Shown: positions 1 through 7,339, counted from the stretch's first letter. The stretch: 9,542 bases of DNA from Gammaproteobacteria bacterium (GCA_027297845.1 JAPUHG010000122.1:1-9542); one strand, 5' to 3'. Notes: generated by a model not told the origin, from the letters alone. Numbers and translations: made by a program.

Positions 1-1050
1 GCCGACGTAGAAGACCTCATGGCAGATGAGGATGCAGACCAGGCAGAAGATGAGGACGGAGACGAGCCCGACGCAGCCGTCGAAGAAGACCTGGCAGAAG
101 GTGAGGAAGTAGACGAACCCGAGTCGGCTGCTGATGTGGAAAAGCACGACGACAGCCTGTCCGATGAAGACCCGGATACCGATGAAAAAGATGACCCACA
201 TTCAGAAGTCGCGTCCGGTGCGGCTGGTGAAGAAATCTGGCTGGGTGAAATTACGCTGGAATCCGCAGAAAAAGACGAGCTTGAATTCGATGTGCCCGGC
301 GACAAGGTCGACTCGGTTTTTATGGCTGCCGGCGAGGAGCCGTTAGCGCCTGAACCTGGCGATATAGAAGAAAGTGAATCGGAAAACGAATTATCGGAGG
401 AAGATTTTGATTCGGATGTTGAAGGCGCCGAGGAGATCATCCTCGCCAGCGATGACCTGTTCGACTTTGAAGATGGCGAGGATGAGCAGGAATCAGAATC
501 GACGCCCGCAGACACCGAACAAAGCCGCAGAGCAAAAGTTGGCAGATTCCGTCAGCCAGCCACTATCGTTGGGGTGCTGGCACTGGCATTCCTCCTGCTG
601 GCCCAGGTGACTCACTATTTCCGCTACCGGATTCTTGAAAGCAGCTCGCTTGGCCCTGTGCTGGTCAGTGTATACAACGGTCTTGGAATTCAGCTAACCA
701 GGCAATGGGACCTGGAGGCCTATGACATCAGGCGTACGATCGGTGTCGGCAGCGAGACCGGCGAGGGTGTGGTCGAGATTTCCGCCATTCTCACGAACCG
801 GGCATCCTTCGCTCAACCCTATCCCATACTGCGCTTGATTTTCACCGACCAATGGGATGAAGAGCTGGCGATCCGTGATCTAAATGCCAGCGAGTACTTG
901 CAGGCCTATAACGGTAGTGAGGTACGCATGGCGGCCGGTGAACAGGTTGCGGTCGACATCCAGGTGCTGGAGCTGGAAGACGAACTGGCACAAAGTTATC
1001 GTATCGAAATCTGCCTGCAAGACAGCGAGCAGAATTTGCGCTGCAAATAG
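1..1050 (+). CDS. DUF3426 membrane protein with acidic linker (5' partial)
   Basis: The frame is open from the first base, so the gene starts upstream and the first in-window ATG (base 19) is probably internal. About the first 180 visible residues are a low-complexity acidic stretch: by hand count 32 of the 60 residues from that ATG are Asp or Glu. A basic patch (SRRAKVGRFR) then precedes one hydrophobic helix at about residues 186-205 of the visible protein (core VGVLALAFLLLAQV). About 145 residues follow and fit the DUF3426 domain. In this family the missing N terminus usually carries a MJ0042-type zinc ribbon with paired CxxC motifs. The acid-basic-helix order suggests a cytoplasmic N terminus and a periplasmic C terminus. 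In related genomes the gene sits between prmA and dusB, which agrees with dusB following here. Its function is unknown. The family call rests on architecture and position, not on a search. Confidence 0.8.
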   Translation, partial: ADVEDLMADEDADQAEDEDGDEPDAAVEEDLAEGEEVDEPESAADVEKHDDSLSDEDPDTDEKDDPHSEVASGAAGEEIWLGEITLESAEKDELEFDVPGDKVDSVFMAAGEEPLAPEPGDIEESESENELSEEDFDSDVEGAEEIILASDDLFDFEDGEDEQESESTPADTEQSRRAKVGRFRQPATIVGVLALAFLLLAQVTHYFRYRILESSSLGPVLVSVYNGLGIQLTRQWDLEAYDIRRTIGVGSETGEGVVEISAILTNRASFAQPYPILRLIFTDQWDEELAIRDLNASEYLQAYNGSEVRMAAGEQVAVDIQVLELEDELAQSYRIEICLQDSEQNLRCK

Positions 1051-1138
1051 ACCGGCCGAGATTCCCCTCCACGAATTGCTATATTATTGTTGACCCAAAC
1101 GGAGCCTGATCCGGCAGATTGATGGAGCAAAATACCGC

Positions 1139-2143
1139 GTGAGCCTCACGATAGGACCCTATAAGATGCGCAACCGTTTGCTGTTGGCGCCGATGGCCGG
1201 GGTCACCGATCGTCCGTTCCGGCAGCTGTGCCGCGACCAGGGCGCAGGCCTGACGCCAACCGAAATGCTAACCGCAGATACCCGGCTCTGGAATACGACA
1301 AAGTCCAGGCGGAGGCTGGATTACGAAGGTGAGCCGGGGCCGATTATCGTGCAGATCGCCGGGGCGGAACCGCAAATGCTGGCCACAGCTGCGCGGGAGG
1401 CCGTGTCCCGTGGTGCACAAATCATCGATATCAACATGGGCTGTCCGGCAAAAAAAGTCTGCAAACGACTGGCCGGCTCAGCATTGCTCAAGGACGAAGA
1501 CCTGGTAAAACGAATCCTTGACACAGTGGTGGCTGCGGTCGATGTACCGGTAACCCTGAAGATCAGGACTGGCTGGGACAAAGACCACAGAAACGGCCTG
1601 CGGATTGCCCGTATTGCAGAACAATGTGGCGTCCAGGCGCTGGCAGTGCACGGCCGTACCCGCGCCTGCAAATTTCAAGGAGAAGCAGAGTACGGGACGA
1701 TCCGGCTAATCAAGCAGGCTGTTGAAATTCCGGTCATCGCCAACGGCGATATCGACAGCCCGCAAAAGGCAGCTCGCGTACTCGAGGAAACGAAGGCGGA
1801 TGGAATCATGATAGGCCGGGCCGCACAGGGCCGCCCCTGGCTATTTTCCCAGATCGATTTTTATTGTCACCACGGAAAATTAAAACCGGCACCCGCAAAC
1901 GATCGGGTCCGTGATATTATGCTCGCCCATTTGCAAAACCTGTACGGATTTTATGGGGAGTACACGGGGATTCGGGTGGCCCGTAAACACCTGGGTTGGT
2001 ATTTCAATGCTTGTGGAATACCGGCGCAGATACGCAACAAAGCGGTTCGCGCAGAGACCGCGCAAGAACAGGAACGTCTGGTCGGGAATTTATTTTCGAC
2101 CGGCGAACACTATCAAAACCCAGGGCGCAACCTGGCAGCATAA
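1139..2143 (+). CDS. dusB: tRNA-dihydrouridine synthase B
   Basis: This is an FMN- and NADPH-dependent enzyme that reduces uridine to dihydrouridine in the D-loop of tRNAs. Visible family marks are the N-terminal flavin-barrel segment LLLAPMAGVTDRPFR (residues 14-28), the catalytic-cysteine motif NMGCPAKKVCKRLAGSALL with Cys102 as the proton donor, KIRTGW, the VHGRTR segment, IANGDI, and GIMIGRAAQGRPW near the phosphate-binding end of the barrel. At 334 residues it is slightly longer than the E. coli protein (321). The start is GTG, chosen because GGAG lies 11 bases upstream and the protein then begins MSLTIGPYKM as in the family; the ATG at 1122 is in another frame. The 88-base gap before it has no clear terminator and only poor promoter candidates. 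fis follows after 18 bases, the classic dusB-fis pairing in which dusB leads the fis operon. Confidence 0.95.
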   Translation: MSLTIGPYKMRNRLLLAPMAGVTDRPFRQLCRDQGAGLTPTEMLTADTRLWNTTKSRRRLDYEGEPGPIIVQIAGAEPQMLATAAREAVSRGAQIIDINMGCPAKKVCKRLAGSALLKDEDLVKRILDTVVAAVDVPVTLKIRTGWDKDHRNGLRIARIAEQCGVQALAVHGRTRACKFQGEAEYGTIRLIKQAVEIPVIANGDIDSPQKAARVLEETKADGIMIGRAAQGRPWLFSQIDFYCHHGKLKPAPANDRVRDIMLAHLQNLYGFYGEYTGIRVARKHLGWYFNACGIPAQIRNKAVRAETAQEQERLVGNLFSTGEHYQNPGRNLAA

Positions 2144-2161
2144 ATTGGGGGCTACACGATT

Positions 2162-2440
2162 GTGAGCAGGGCCAAAAGCAGGAAGCCAGTCAGCAAAATT
2201 CATGTCAGCCAGAAACCACTCTGCGACCTTACCGAAGAAGCACTCAATAGTTATTTTGCGACCCTGAACGGGCACCAGCCCAATGCCCTGTACGAACTGG
2301 TTATCGGAGAGGTCGAAAAACCCCTGTTGCGCACCGTTCTGGACTATGCCGATGGCAATCAGAGCCGGGCCGCGGATATTCTTGGCATCAACCGCGGCAC
2401 CTTGCGCAAGAAATTACGCCAGCACGGTCTTGTTAACTGA
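2162..2440 (+). CDS. fis: Nucleoid-associated DNA-binding protein Fis
   Basis: Fis is a homodimeric DNA-bending protein that activates rRNA and tRNA promoters, shapes the nucleoid and assists site-specific inversion. The 92-residue product is close to the 98 of E. coli. The dimerisation core is recognisable (QKPLCDLTEEALNSYFATLN, then NALYELVIGEVEKPLL), and the C-terminal helix-turn-helix is nearly identical to the family (GNQSRAADILGINRGTLRKK). The E. coli DNA-contact residues Asn84, Arg85, Thr87, Arg89 and Lys90 correspond here to Asn77, Arg78, Thr80, Arg82 and Lys83. The N-terminal tail, which forms the invertase-activating arms in E. coli, is shorter and basic (SRAKSRKPVSK). The start is GTG with GGGGG about 10 bases upstream. 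It lies between dusB and purH with 18-base gaps, so it is probably transcribed with both; a promoter inside dusB cannot be excluded. Confidence 0.96.
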   Translation: MSRAKSRKPVSKIHVSQKPLCDLTEEALNSYFATLNGHQPNALYELVIGEVEKPLLRTVLDYADGNQSRAADILGINRGTLRKKLRQHGLVN

Positions 2441-2458
2441 TCTCATCGGAAGCTACCA

Positions 2459-4036
2459 GTGATAAAAATCGGGCGTGCGCTGCTCAGTGTTTCGGACAAG
2501 CGTGGGCTGGCCGAATTTGGCCGATTCCTTAACGCTCAGAAGACACAGCTGCTATCCACCGGCGGAACCGCAAAACTACTCGCCGACACGAACATTGCGG
2601 TCACCGAAGTCGCGGACTATACGAAATTCCCTGAAATCATGGATGGTCGGGTCAAGACCTTGCACCCGAAGATTCACGGCGGTCTCCTGGGTCGCCGCGG
2701 CATTGACGATGCCACAATGGCGGAGCATGGAATCGATCCAATCGATCTGCTGGTCGTCAACCTGTACCCATTCCGGGAAACCATCGCGGCGCCCAACTGT
2801 ACGCAGGCAGATGCGATCGAAAATATCGATATCGGCGGCCCGGCAATGCTAAGAGCAGCCGCCAAGAACCACACCAGTGTCTGCGTCGTCGTCGATCCAG
2901 ACGACTACCCGCGCGTTATCGAAGAAATGAAGACAAACGACGGTTGCCTGAGTGAGGAGCTGTGCTTCGAACTGGCCGCAAAAGCGTTCGCGCATACGGC
3001 AGCTTACGACCGCGCTATCGCCCGATATCTTTCGAGCGCAAATAATGAGACGGCGGAACGACAAGGCGAGCAATCCCTGCCGTCGCATCTGAGCCTGGAA
3101 TTCGATCAGCAACAGATGCTGCGCTACGGAGAAAACCCTCACCAGCAGGCGGCGTTCTACCGTGATCCGAATCCGCCGGGTGACAGTCTTGGCGGAGCAA
3201 ACCAGCATCAGGGCAAGAAATTGTCGTATAACAATATTGCGGATACCGATGCGGCCTGGGAATGCGTCCGCCAGTTTGCGGCGCCTGCCTGCGTGATCGT
3301 AAAACACGCCAATCCCTGTGGGGTTGCCGTGGCAAGCGATAGCCTGGAAGCGTATCGCTCGGCCTATGCCACCGACCCCACTTCCGCATTCGGTGGCATC
3401 ATCGCATTCAATCAATCGTTGTCGGCCGACGCCGCGCAAGAGATCATCGATCAGCAGTTTGTCGAAGTCATCATCGCCCCGGATTTTTCTGCTGAAGCGC
3501 TGAGCGTGTTGAGCGCAAAACCCAATATCAGGGTACTGAGCACCGCATCCGCAACTTCATCAAACGATCCGGCGCTGGAACTGAAAAAAGTCTCCGGCGG
3601 TCTGCTGGTCCAGACCCGCGATGAGCGGATTATCACGGCAAGCGATCTGAGCACGATGACTCGCCGGGAGCCGACAACGACCGAAACCGATGACCTGCTG
3701 TTCGCCTGGAGCGTTGTCAAATTCGTGAAATCGAATGCCATTGTTTTTTGCCGGGATGGGCAGACACTGGGAGTCGGTGCCGGCCAGATGAGTCGTGTTT
3801 ACAGCGCCCGGATCGCCGCCATCAAGGCAGAAGACGCCGGACTCCCGATCAAGGATGCGGTGATGGCGTCCGATGCCTTCTTCCCGTTCCGGGATACTGT
3901 CGATCGGGCAGCGGAAATGGGCATCGCGGCGATCATCCAGCCCGGAGGATCGATGCGCGACCAGGAAGTGATCGATGCCGCAGACGAGCATGGAATATGC
4001 ATGGTCTTTACCGGTGTGAGGCATTTCAGGCATTAA
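2459..4036 (+). CDS. purH: Bifunctional AICAR formyltransferase / IMP cyclohydrolase
   Basis: PurH catalyses the last two steps of de novo IMP synthesis: formylation of AICAR using 10-formyl-tetrahydrofolate, then ring closure to IMP. The N-terminal IMP cyclohydrolase (MGS-like fold, about residues 1-195) shows SVSDKRGL, LLSTGGTAKLL, the block around DGRVKTLHPKIHGG (residues 62-75), VVNLYPF and ENIDIGGPAMLRAAAKNH. The C-terminal transformylase (about 215-525) shows LRYGENPHQQA, KLSYNNIADTDAAW, the catalytic KHANPCG motif with Lys282 and His283, TSAFGGIIAFN, and the ending GGSMRDQE to TGVRHFRH. The length of 525 residues is normal (E. coli 529). The start is GTG, with GGAAG six bases before it, 18 bases after fis. 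purD follows after 18 bases, so purH and purD are cotranscribed, as is common. In E. coli purHD is not linked to fis. Confidence 0.98.
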   Translation: MIKIGRALLSVSDKRGLAEFGRFLNAQKTQLLSTGGTAKLLADTNIAVTEVADYTKFPEIMDGRVKTLHPKIHGGLLGRRGIDDATMAEHGIDPIDLLVVNLYPFRETIAAPNCTQADAIENIDIGGPAMLRAAAKNHTSVCVVVDPDDYPRVIEEMKTNDGCLSEELCFELAAKAFAHTAAYDRAIARYLSSANNETAERQGEQSLPSHLSLEFDQQQMLRYGENPHQQAAFYRDPNPPGDSLGGANQHQGKKLSYNNIADTDAAWECVRQFAAPACVIVKHANPCGVAVASDSLEAYRSAYATDPTSAFGGIIAFNQSLSADAAQEIIDQQFVEVIIAPDFSAEALSVLSAKPNIRVLSTASATSSNDPALELKKVSGGLLVQTRDERIITASDLSTMTRREPTTTETDDLLFAWSVVKFVKSNAIVFCRDGQTLGVGAGQMSRVYSARIAAIKAEDAGLPIKDAVMASDAFFPFRDTVDRAAEMGIAAIIQPGGSMRDQEVIDAADEHGICMVFTGVRHFRH

Positions 4037-4054
4037 CGAACCGAGGGCGGTGGA

Positions 4055-5332
4055 ATGAAAGTCCTGATTGTGGGCGGTGGCGGACGCGAACATGCGCTGG
4101 CCTGGAAAGCGAGCCTCTCGTCTTTGGTCGATGAAGTCCTGGTTGCACCGGGCAATGCCGGAACCGATTGCGAACCCGGTATTCGTAACCTTCCTGTTTC
4201 CGCCGATGATATCGACGGGCTTTTGGCCCTGGCTGTACAGGAAAAAATCGGGCTGACCATCATTGGACCGGAAACGCCACTGGTCAACGGCATTTGCGAT
4301 CGTTTCGCAGCCGAGGGTCTGCGTTGCTTTGGCCCACACCAGGCAGCCGCACAGCTCGAGGGTTCAAAAGCTTTCAGCAAGGACTTTATGGACCGGCATG
4401 GTATTCCAACGGCAAGCTACAGAATTTTTGACCAGGTCGGACCTGCGCTGAAGTGGCTGAGCGAGGTCGGCGCACCTATAGTGATCAAGGCCGATGGCCT
4501 GGCGGCAGGAAAGGGAGTCGTCGTCGCCACAGACGAAGCGGAAGCCGAGGCTGCCTTGAGAGACATGCTGGAACAAGATCGCTTTGGCGAGGCGGGCTGC
4601 CGGGTTGTCATGGAAGAATTTCTGCAGGGGCAGGAAGCCAGCTTCATCGTCATCTGCGATGGCGAGCATATCCTGCCGCTAGCCACTTCACAGGATCACA
4701 AGACCCGCGACGATGGCGATGTCGGCCCCAACACGGGCGGCATGGGTGCGTACTCCCCCGCGCCTGTCGTTACCCGGGAAGTACACGAGCGGATCATGCG
4801 CGAGATCATCGAACCGACGGTTGCCGGCATGGCGGCCGATGGGCATCCCTACACCGGTTTTTTGTATGCCGGATTGATGATCGATGACACCGGCGCGCCC
4901 AGCGTCGTCGAATTCAACTGCCGTTTCGGCGACCCGGAGGCGCAACCGGTCATGGCGCGGCTGAAATCAGACCTGGTGGCGCTCTGCGATGCCGCGCTGG
5001 ATGGCCGCCTCGACCAGGTCGAGGCCGAGTGGGACGAGCGCGTGTCACTGGGCGTGGTCATGGCGGCGGGTGGGTATCCCGGTAGCTATGCGAGCGGCGA
5101 AATTATATCGGGACTCGATCAGGCCATTGCCGAATACGGCAAAGTGTTTCACGCGGGTACAAAAAAGGATGGGGACAGGATCGTCACCGCCGGCGGACGG
5201 GTACTTTGCGTGGTAGCGTTAGGCGATACGGTCAGCGAAGCACAACAACGCGCTTACGCGCTAACCAAAAAAATACTCTGGAAAGACGCTTTCTATCGCC
5301 ACGATATCGGCCACCGGGCGCTCGCACACTGA
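4055..5332 (+). CDS. purD: Phosphoribosylamine-glycine ligase (GAR synthetase)
   Basis: PurD joins 5-phosphoribosylamine to glycine with ATP, giving GAR, the second step of purine synthesis. It is an ATP-grasp enzyme. Domains in order are the N-terminal Rossmann-like part with VLIVGGGGREHALAWK (residues 3-18) and GPETPLVNGI (71-80); the ATP-grasp lid with IKADGLAAGKGVVVA (144-158); the conserved QDHKTRDDGDVGPNTGGMGA (213-232); the metal and ATP site VVEFNCRFGDPEAQ (284-297); and the C-terminal barrel-sandwich region with GVVMAAGGYPGSY. The length of 425 residues fits the family (E. coli 429). It has an ATG start, the only one among the four genes of this operon, with GAGGG seven bases upstream. 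It is the last gene of the dusB-fis-purH-purD run and converges on rho with 27 bases between the stop codons. Confidence 0.98.
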   Translation: MKVLIVGGGGREHALAWKASLSSLVDEVLVAPGNAGTDCEPGIRNLPVSADDIDGLLALAVQEKIGLTIIGPETPLVNGICDRFAAEGLRCFGPHQAAAQLEGSKAFSKDFMDRHGIPTASYRIFDQVGPALKWLSEVGAPIVIKADGLAAGKGVVVATDEAEAEAALRDMLEQDRFGEAGCRVVMEEFLQGQEASFIVICDGEHILPLATSQDHKTRDDGDVGPNTGGMGAYSPAPVVTREVHERIMREIIEPTVAGMAADGHPYTGFLYAGLMIDDTGAPSVVEFNCRFGDPEAQPVMARLKSDLVALCDAALDGRLDQVEAEWDERVSLGVVMAAGGYPGSYASGEIISGLDQAIAEYGKVFHAGTKKDGDRIVTAGGRVLCVVALGDTVSEAQQRAYALTKKILWKDAFYRHDIGHRALAH

Positions 5333-5359
5333 GCTTTGATTGATCGGCCCGGGGCGACG

Positions 5360-6808
5360 TTAGCGCTTCATCGCGTCAAAGAATTGCGCGTTGGTCTTGG
5401 TGTCCTTCATCTTGCCAAGCAGGAATTCAATGGCTGCAAGCTCGTCCATCGAGTGCAACAGCTTGCGAAGAATCCAGATTTTCTGCAGATCTTCGGGCGT
5501 GGTCAGCAACTCCTCACGCCGAGTCCCGGACCGGTTGATGTTGATCGCGGGGAAGATTCGCTTCTCGGCGATCCGCCGGTCCATGTGTATTTCCATGTTA
5601 CCGGTTCCCTTGAACTCTTCAAAAATCACATCATCCATACGCGCACCGGTTTCTACCAGGGCCGTAGCGATGATCGTCAGGCTGCCACCCTCTTCGATGT
5701 TGCGCGCTGCGCCAAAGAACCGTTTTGGCCGATGCAGCGCATTGGCATCCACGCCGCCGGTCAGCACTTTGCCGGACGATGGCACGACGGTGTTATAAGC
5801 GCGCGCCAGCCGGGTAATGGAATCGAGCAGTATCACGACGTCTTTTTTGTGCTCGACCAGGCGCCTGGCTTTCTCGATCACCATATCCGCAACCTGCACG
5901 TGACGGCTTGCCGGCTCGTCGAAGGTACTCGAGACCACTTCGCCACGGACGCTGCGGATCATCTCCGTGACTTCTTCGGGGCGTTCATCGATCAGCAGGA
6001 CGATCAGGAAAACTTCCGGATGTTTCGAGGCGATCGATGTCGCAATGTTCTGCAACAACATTGTTTTACCCGCCTTCGGCGGAGAAACAATCAGGCCACG
6101 CTGGCCCTTGCCGATCGGCGACATGAGATCGATGATTCTCGCGGTCAGATCTTCCGTGCTGCCGTTGCCAATTTCGAGATCCAGACGTTCCGTTGGAAAC
6201 AACGGCGTCAGATTTCCAAACGCCACTTTGTGACGTGCATTTTCCGGCGCTTCAAAATTTATTTCGCCGATCTTGAGCAAGGCAAAATACCGCTCGCTGT
6301 CTCTCGGCGGCCTGATCAGCCCTGAAACGGTGTCACCGGTTCGCAAACTGAATCGGCGAATCTGGCTCGGGGAAACATAAATGTCATCGGGGCCGGCCAG
6401 ATAGGAGCTATCCGCTGAACGCAAAAAGCCAAAACCGTCCTGGAGAATTTCCAGCACCCCATCGCCGTATAAATCCTCGCCCTTTTCCGAATGGGCCTTC
6501 AATATGGCAAAAATAATGTCCTGCTTGCGCGCACGGGCCAATCCCTCCAGTCCCCTTTCGTCAGCAAGATTTGCCAACTCGGCAACCGGACGAGTTTTTA
6601 GCTCGGTCAGATTTAACGATGACTTCTTTGCCTCGAGCTCTGCTGCCGGTATCACTTCCAGCTCTTCAGCCCGAGTTCCATCGTCAATATCACGAGGGCG
6701 CCGCGAACGGCCTTTGTTGCCCTTTTGGTTATTGCCGCCTTTCGATCTGTTGGTGGACTTGTTTGAAGTCCGCCCACCGCGTGGTTGATTGCCCAAGTAG
6801 CCCCTCAC
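5360..6808 (-). CDS. rho: Transcription termination factor Rho
   Basis: Rho is a ring-shaped hexameric RNA helicase that ends transcription of untranslated RNA. From residue 66 (NLTELKTRPVAEL) onward it aligns closely with E. coli Rho. Visible are the N-terminal primary RNA-binding OSB fold (DGVLEILQDGFGFLRS, 117-131, and DDIYVSPSQIRRF), Walker A PPKAGKT (243-249), Walker B VVILLDS (324-330), the Q-loop around GGVDANALHRPKRFF, and the R-loop TGARMD with Arg390 at the place of E. coli Lys326. The total of 482 residues exceeds the 419 of E. coli because of about 64 extra N-terminal residues rich in Gly, Asn, Arg, Lys and Ser, then acidic. The GTG start overlaps the trxA stop (GTGA). No usable ATG, GTG or TTG sits at the E. 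coli start position, but a GTG at codon 52 (6653-6655) is an alternative giving about 431 residues. No rhoL leader is present. Confidence 0.97.
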   Translation of the reverse strand: MRGYLGNQPRGGRTSNKSTNRSKGGNNQKGNKGRSRRPRDIDDGTRAEELEVIPAAELEAKKSSLNLTELKTRPVAELANLADERGLEGLARARKQDIIFAILKAHSEKGEDLYGDGVLEILQDGFGFLRSADSSYLAGPDDIYVSPSQIRRFSLRTGDTVSGLIRPPRDSERYFALLKIGEINFEAPENARHKVAFGNLTPLFPTERLDLEIGNGSTEDLTARIIDLMSPIGKGQRGLIVSPPKAGKTMLLQNIATSIASKHPEVFLIVLLIDERPEEVTEMIRSVRGEVVSSTFDEPASRHVQVADMVIEKARRLVEHKKDVVILLDSITRLARAYNTVVPSSGKVLTGGVDANALHRPKRFFGAARNIEEGGSLTIIATALVETGARMDDVIFEEFKGTGNMEIHMDRRIAEKRIFPAININRSGTRREELLTTPEDLQKIWILRKLLHSMDELAAIEFLLGKMKDTKTNAQFFDAMKR

Positions 6809-7131
6809 AAGTTGGTATCCAAAAATGCTGTTAACTGGGACTTGGAAAGCGCCCCGTCTTTTTGTCCTTCGACCGTCCCGTTTTTGAACAGGATCAGCGT
6901 TGGAATTCCACGAATCCCGAATTTCGGTGGTGTCGCCGGATTTTCATCGATATTGAGTTTGGCTATTTTCAGACGCCCCTCGTATTCTTCGGCAATCTCC
7001 GCCAGCATCGGCGCAATCATTTTGCACGGAGCGCACCACTCGGCCCAAAAATCCAGCAGGACCGGCACTTCTGAATTAATGACATCGGCATCGAAAGTAT
7101 CATCACTGGTATGGACTAGTTGTTCACTCAA
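6805..7131 (-). CDS. trxA: Thioredoxin 1
   Basis: This is a small cytoplasmic dithiol reductant that serves ribonucleotide reductase, PAPS reductase, peroxidases and others. The 108-residue length and the sequence match TrxA throughout: the DFWAEWCAPCKMIAPML active site with Cys33 and Cys36, the buried acidic Asp27, the KLNIDENP strand, the cis-proline loop GIRGIPTL (Pro77), and the ending GALSKSQLTAFLDTNL. The active site is WCAPC in place of the commoner WCGPC; this variant occurs in other thioredoxins. The start is TTG, supported by AGAAGGAAG just upstream and by the family-typical opening MSEQLVHTSDDTFDADV. Its stop overlaps the GTG of rho by four bases, so the two are probably cotranscribed and translationally coupled. 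rhlB is divergent, the same neighbourhood as in E. coli. Confidence 0.97.
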   Translation of the reverse strand: MSEQLVHTSDDTFDADVINSEVPVLLDFWAEWCAPCKMIAPMLAEIAEEYEGRLKIAKLNIDENPATPPKFGIRGIPTLILFKNGTVEGQKDGALSKSQLTAFLDTNL

Positions 7132-7137
7132 CTTCGG

Positions 7138-7146
7138 CTTCCTTCT
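7138..7146 (-). promoter_or_regulatory. Ribosome binding site fixing the TTG start of trxA
   Basis: Read on the minus strand the bases are AGAAGGAAG, with the AGGA core eight bases from the TTG at 7131-7129. There is no ATG or GTG at the expected start position. This site decides for TTG, and the resulting N terminus matches the thioredoxin family. Confidence 0.75.
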
Positions 7147-7201
7147 GCGAATCAGGCTTTATGACATTCAACCGGCAACACCGGTCGCTTTAAAAATCGG
7201 A

Positions 7202-7230
7202 ATAATGACGCCGGACATTTAATCAGGCAA
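7202..7230 (-). promoter_or_regulatory. Candidate sigma-70 promoter for trxA-rho
   Basis: On the minus strand, TTGCCT (7230-7225) and CATTAT (7207-7202) are separated by exactly 17 bases. They match the sigma-70 consensus at four of six positions each. Transcription would start about 60 bases before the trxA start codon. This is pattern matching by eye in an AT-richer stretch and could be chance; the position between the divergent genes is what makes it plausible. Confidence 0.3.
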
Positions 7231-7303
7231 TATGTTCTGAAATACGCGGCTTTTGAATTCGGCTACTGGGAATCGACTGCTGGCGAAGGATTCGGCGGGC
7301 TCG

Positions 7304-7332
7304 CTGAAAGCCGCTACGTAATAAGGTACATT
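7304..7332 (+). promoter_or_regulatory. Candidate sigma-70 promoter for rhlB
   Basis: CTGAAA (7304-7309) and TACATT (7327-7332) are spaced by 17 bases, each four of six to consensus. They lie about 65 bases upstream of the rhlB ATG. The -10 element falls inside the perfect inverted repeat at 7325-7339, which would let a bound regulator block it. The call is inferred by eye and weak taken alone. Confidence 0.28.
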
Positions 7333-7339
7333 TTGTACC
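7325..7339. repeat. Perfect 6-3-6 inverted repeat upstream of rhlB
   Basis: The bases read GGTACATTTTGTACC: two exact six-base arms around a three-base centre. It sits 56 bases upstream of the rhlB start in the divergent trxA/rhlB region. It could be an operator for a dimeric regulator or a small hairpin in the rhlB leader. I do not recognise it as the site of a named regulator. Confidence 0.5.

Noticed and set aside
1076..1120. Promoter for dusB-fis (TATATT at 1080-1085, TTGACC at 1090-1095)
   Set aside because: TATATT has no acceptable -35 at 16-18 bases and TTGACC has no acceptable -10, so no pair can be supported.
2849..3439. Minus-strand open frame of 196 codons
   Set aside because: It is antisense to the purH middle region and its product is compositionally odd, as expected for a shadow.
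3560..4339. Minus-strand open frame of 259 codons across the purH-purD junction
   Set aside because: It is a shadow of two well-conserved genes on the other strand, with no motif of its own.
5336..6325. Long plus-strand open frame of 329 codons
   Set aside because: It lies entirely antisense to rho, whose protein sequence is strongly conserved. The antisense product has no recognisable motif and no ribosome site.
7171..7185. Five-base inverted repeat ACCGG-CAACA-CCGGT in the trxA leader
   Set aside because: The arms are exact but too short to stand out from chance, and no U run follows on either strand.
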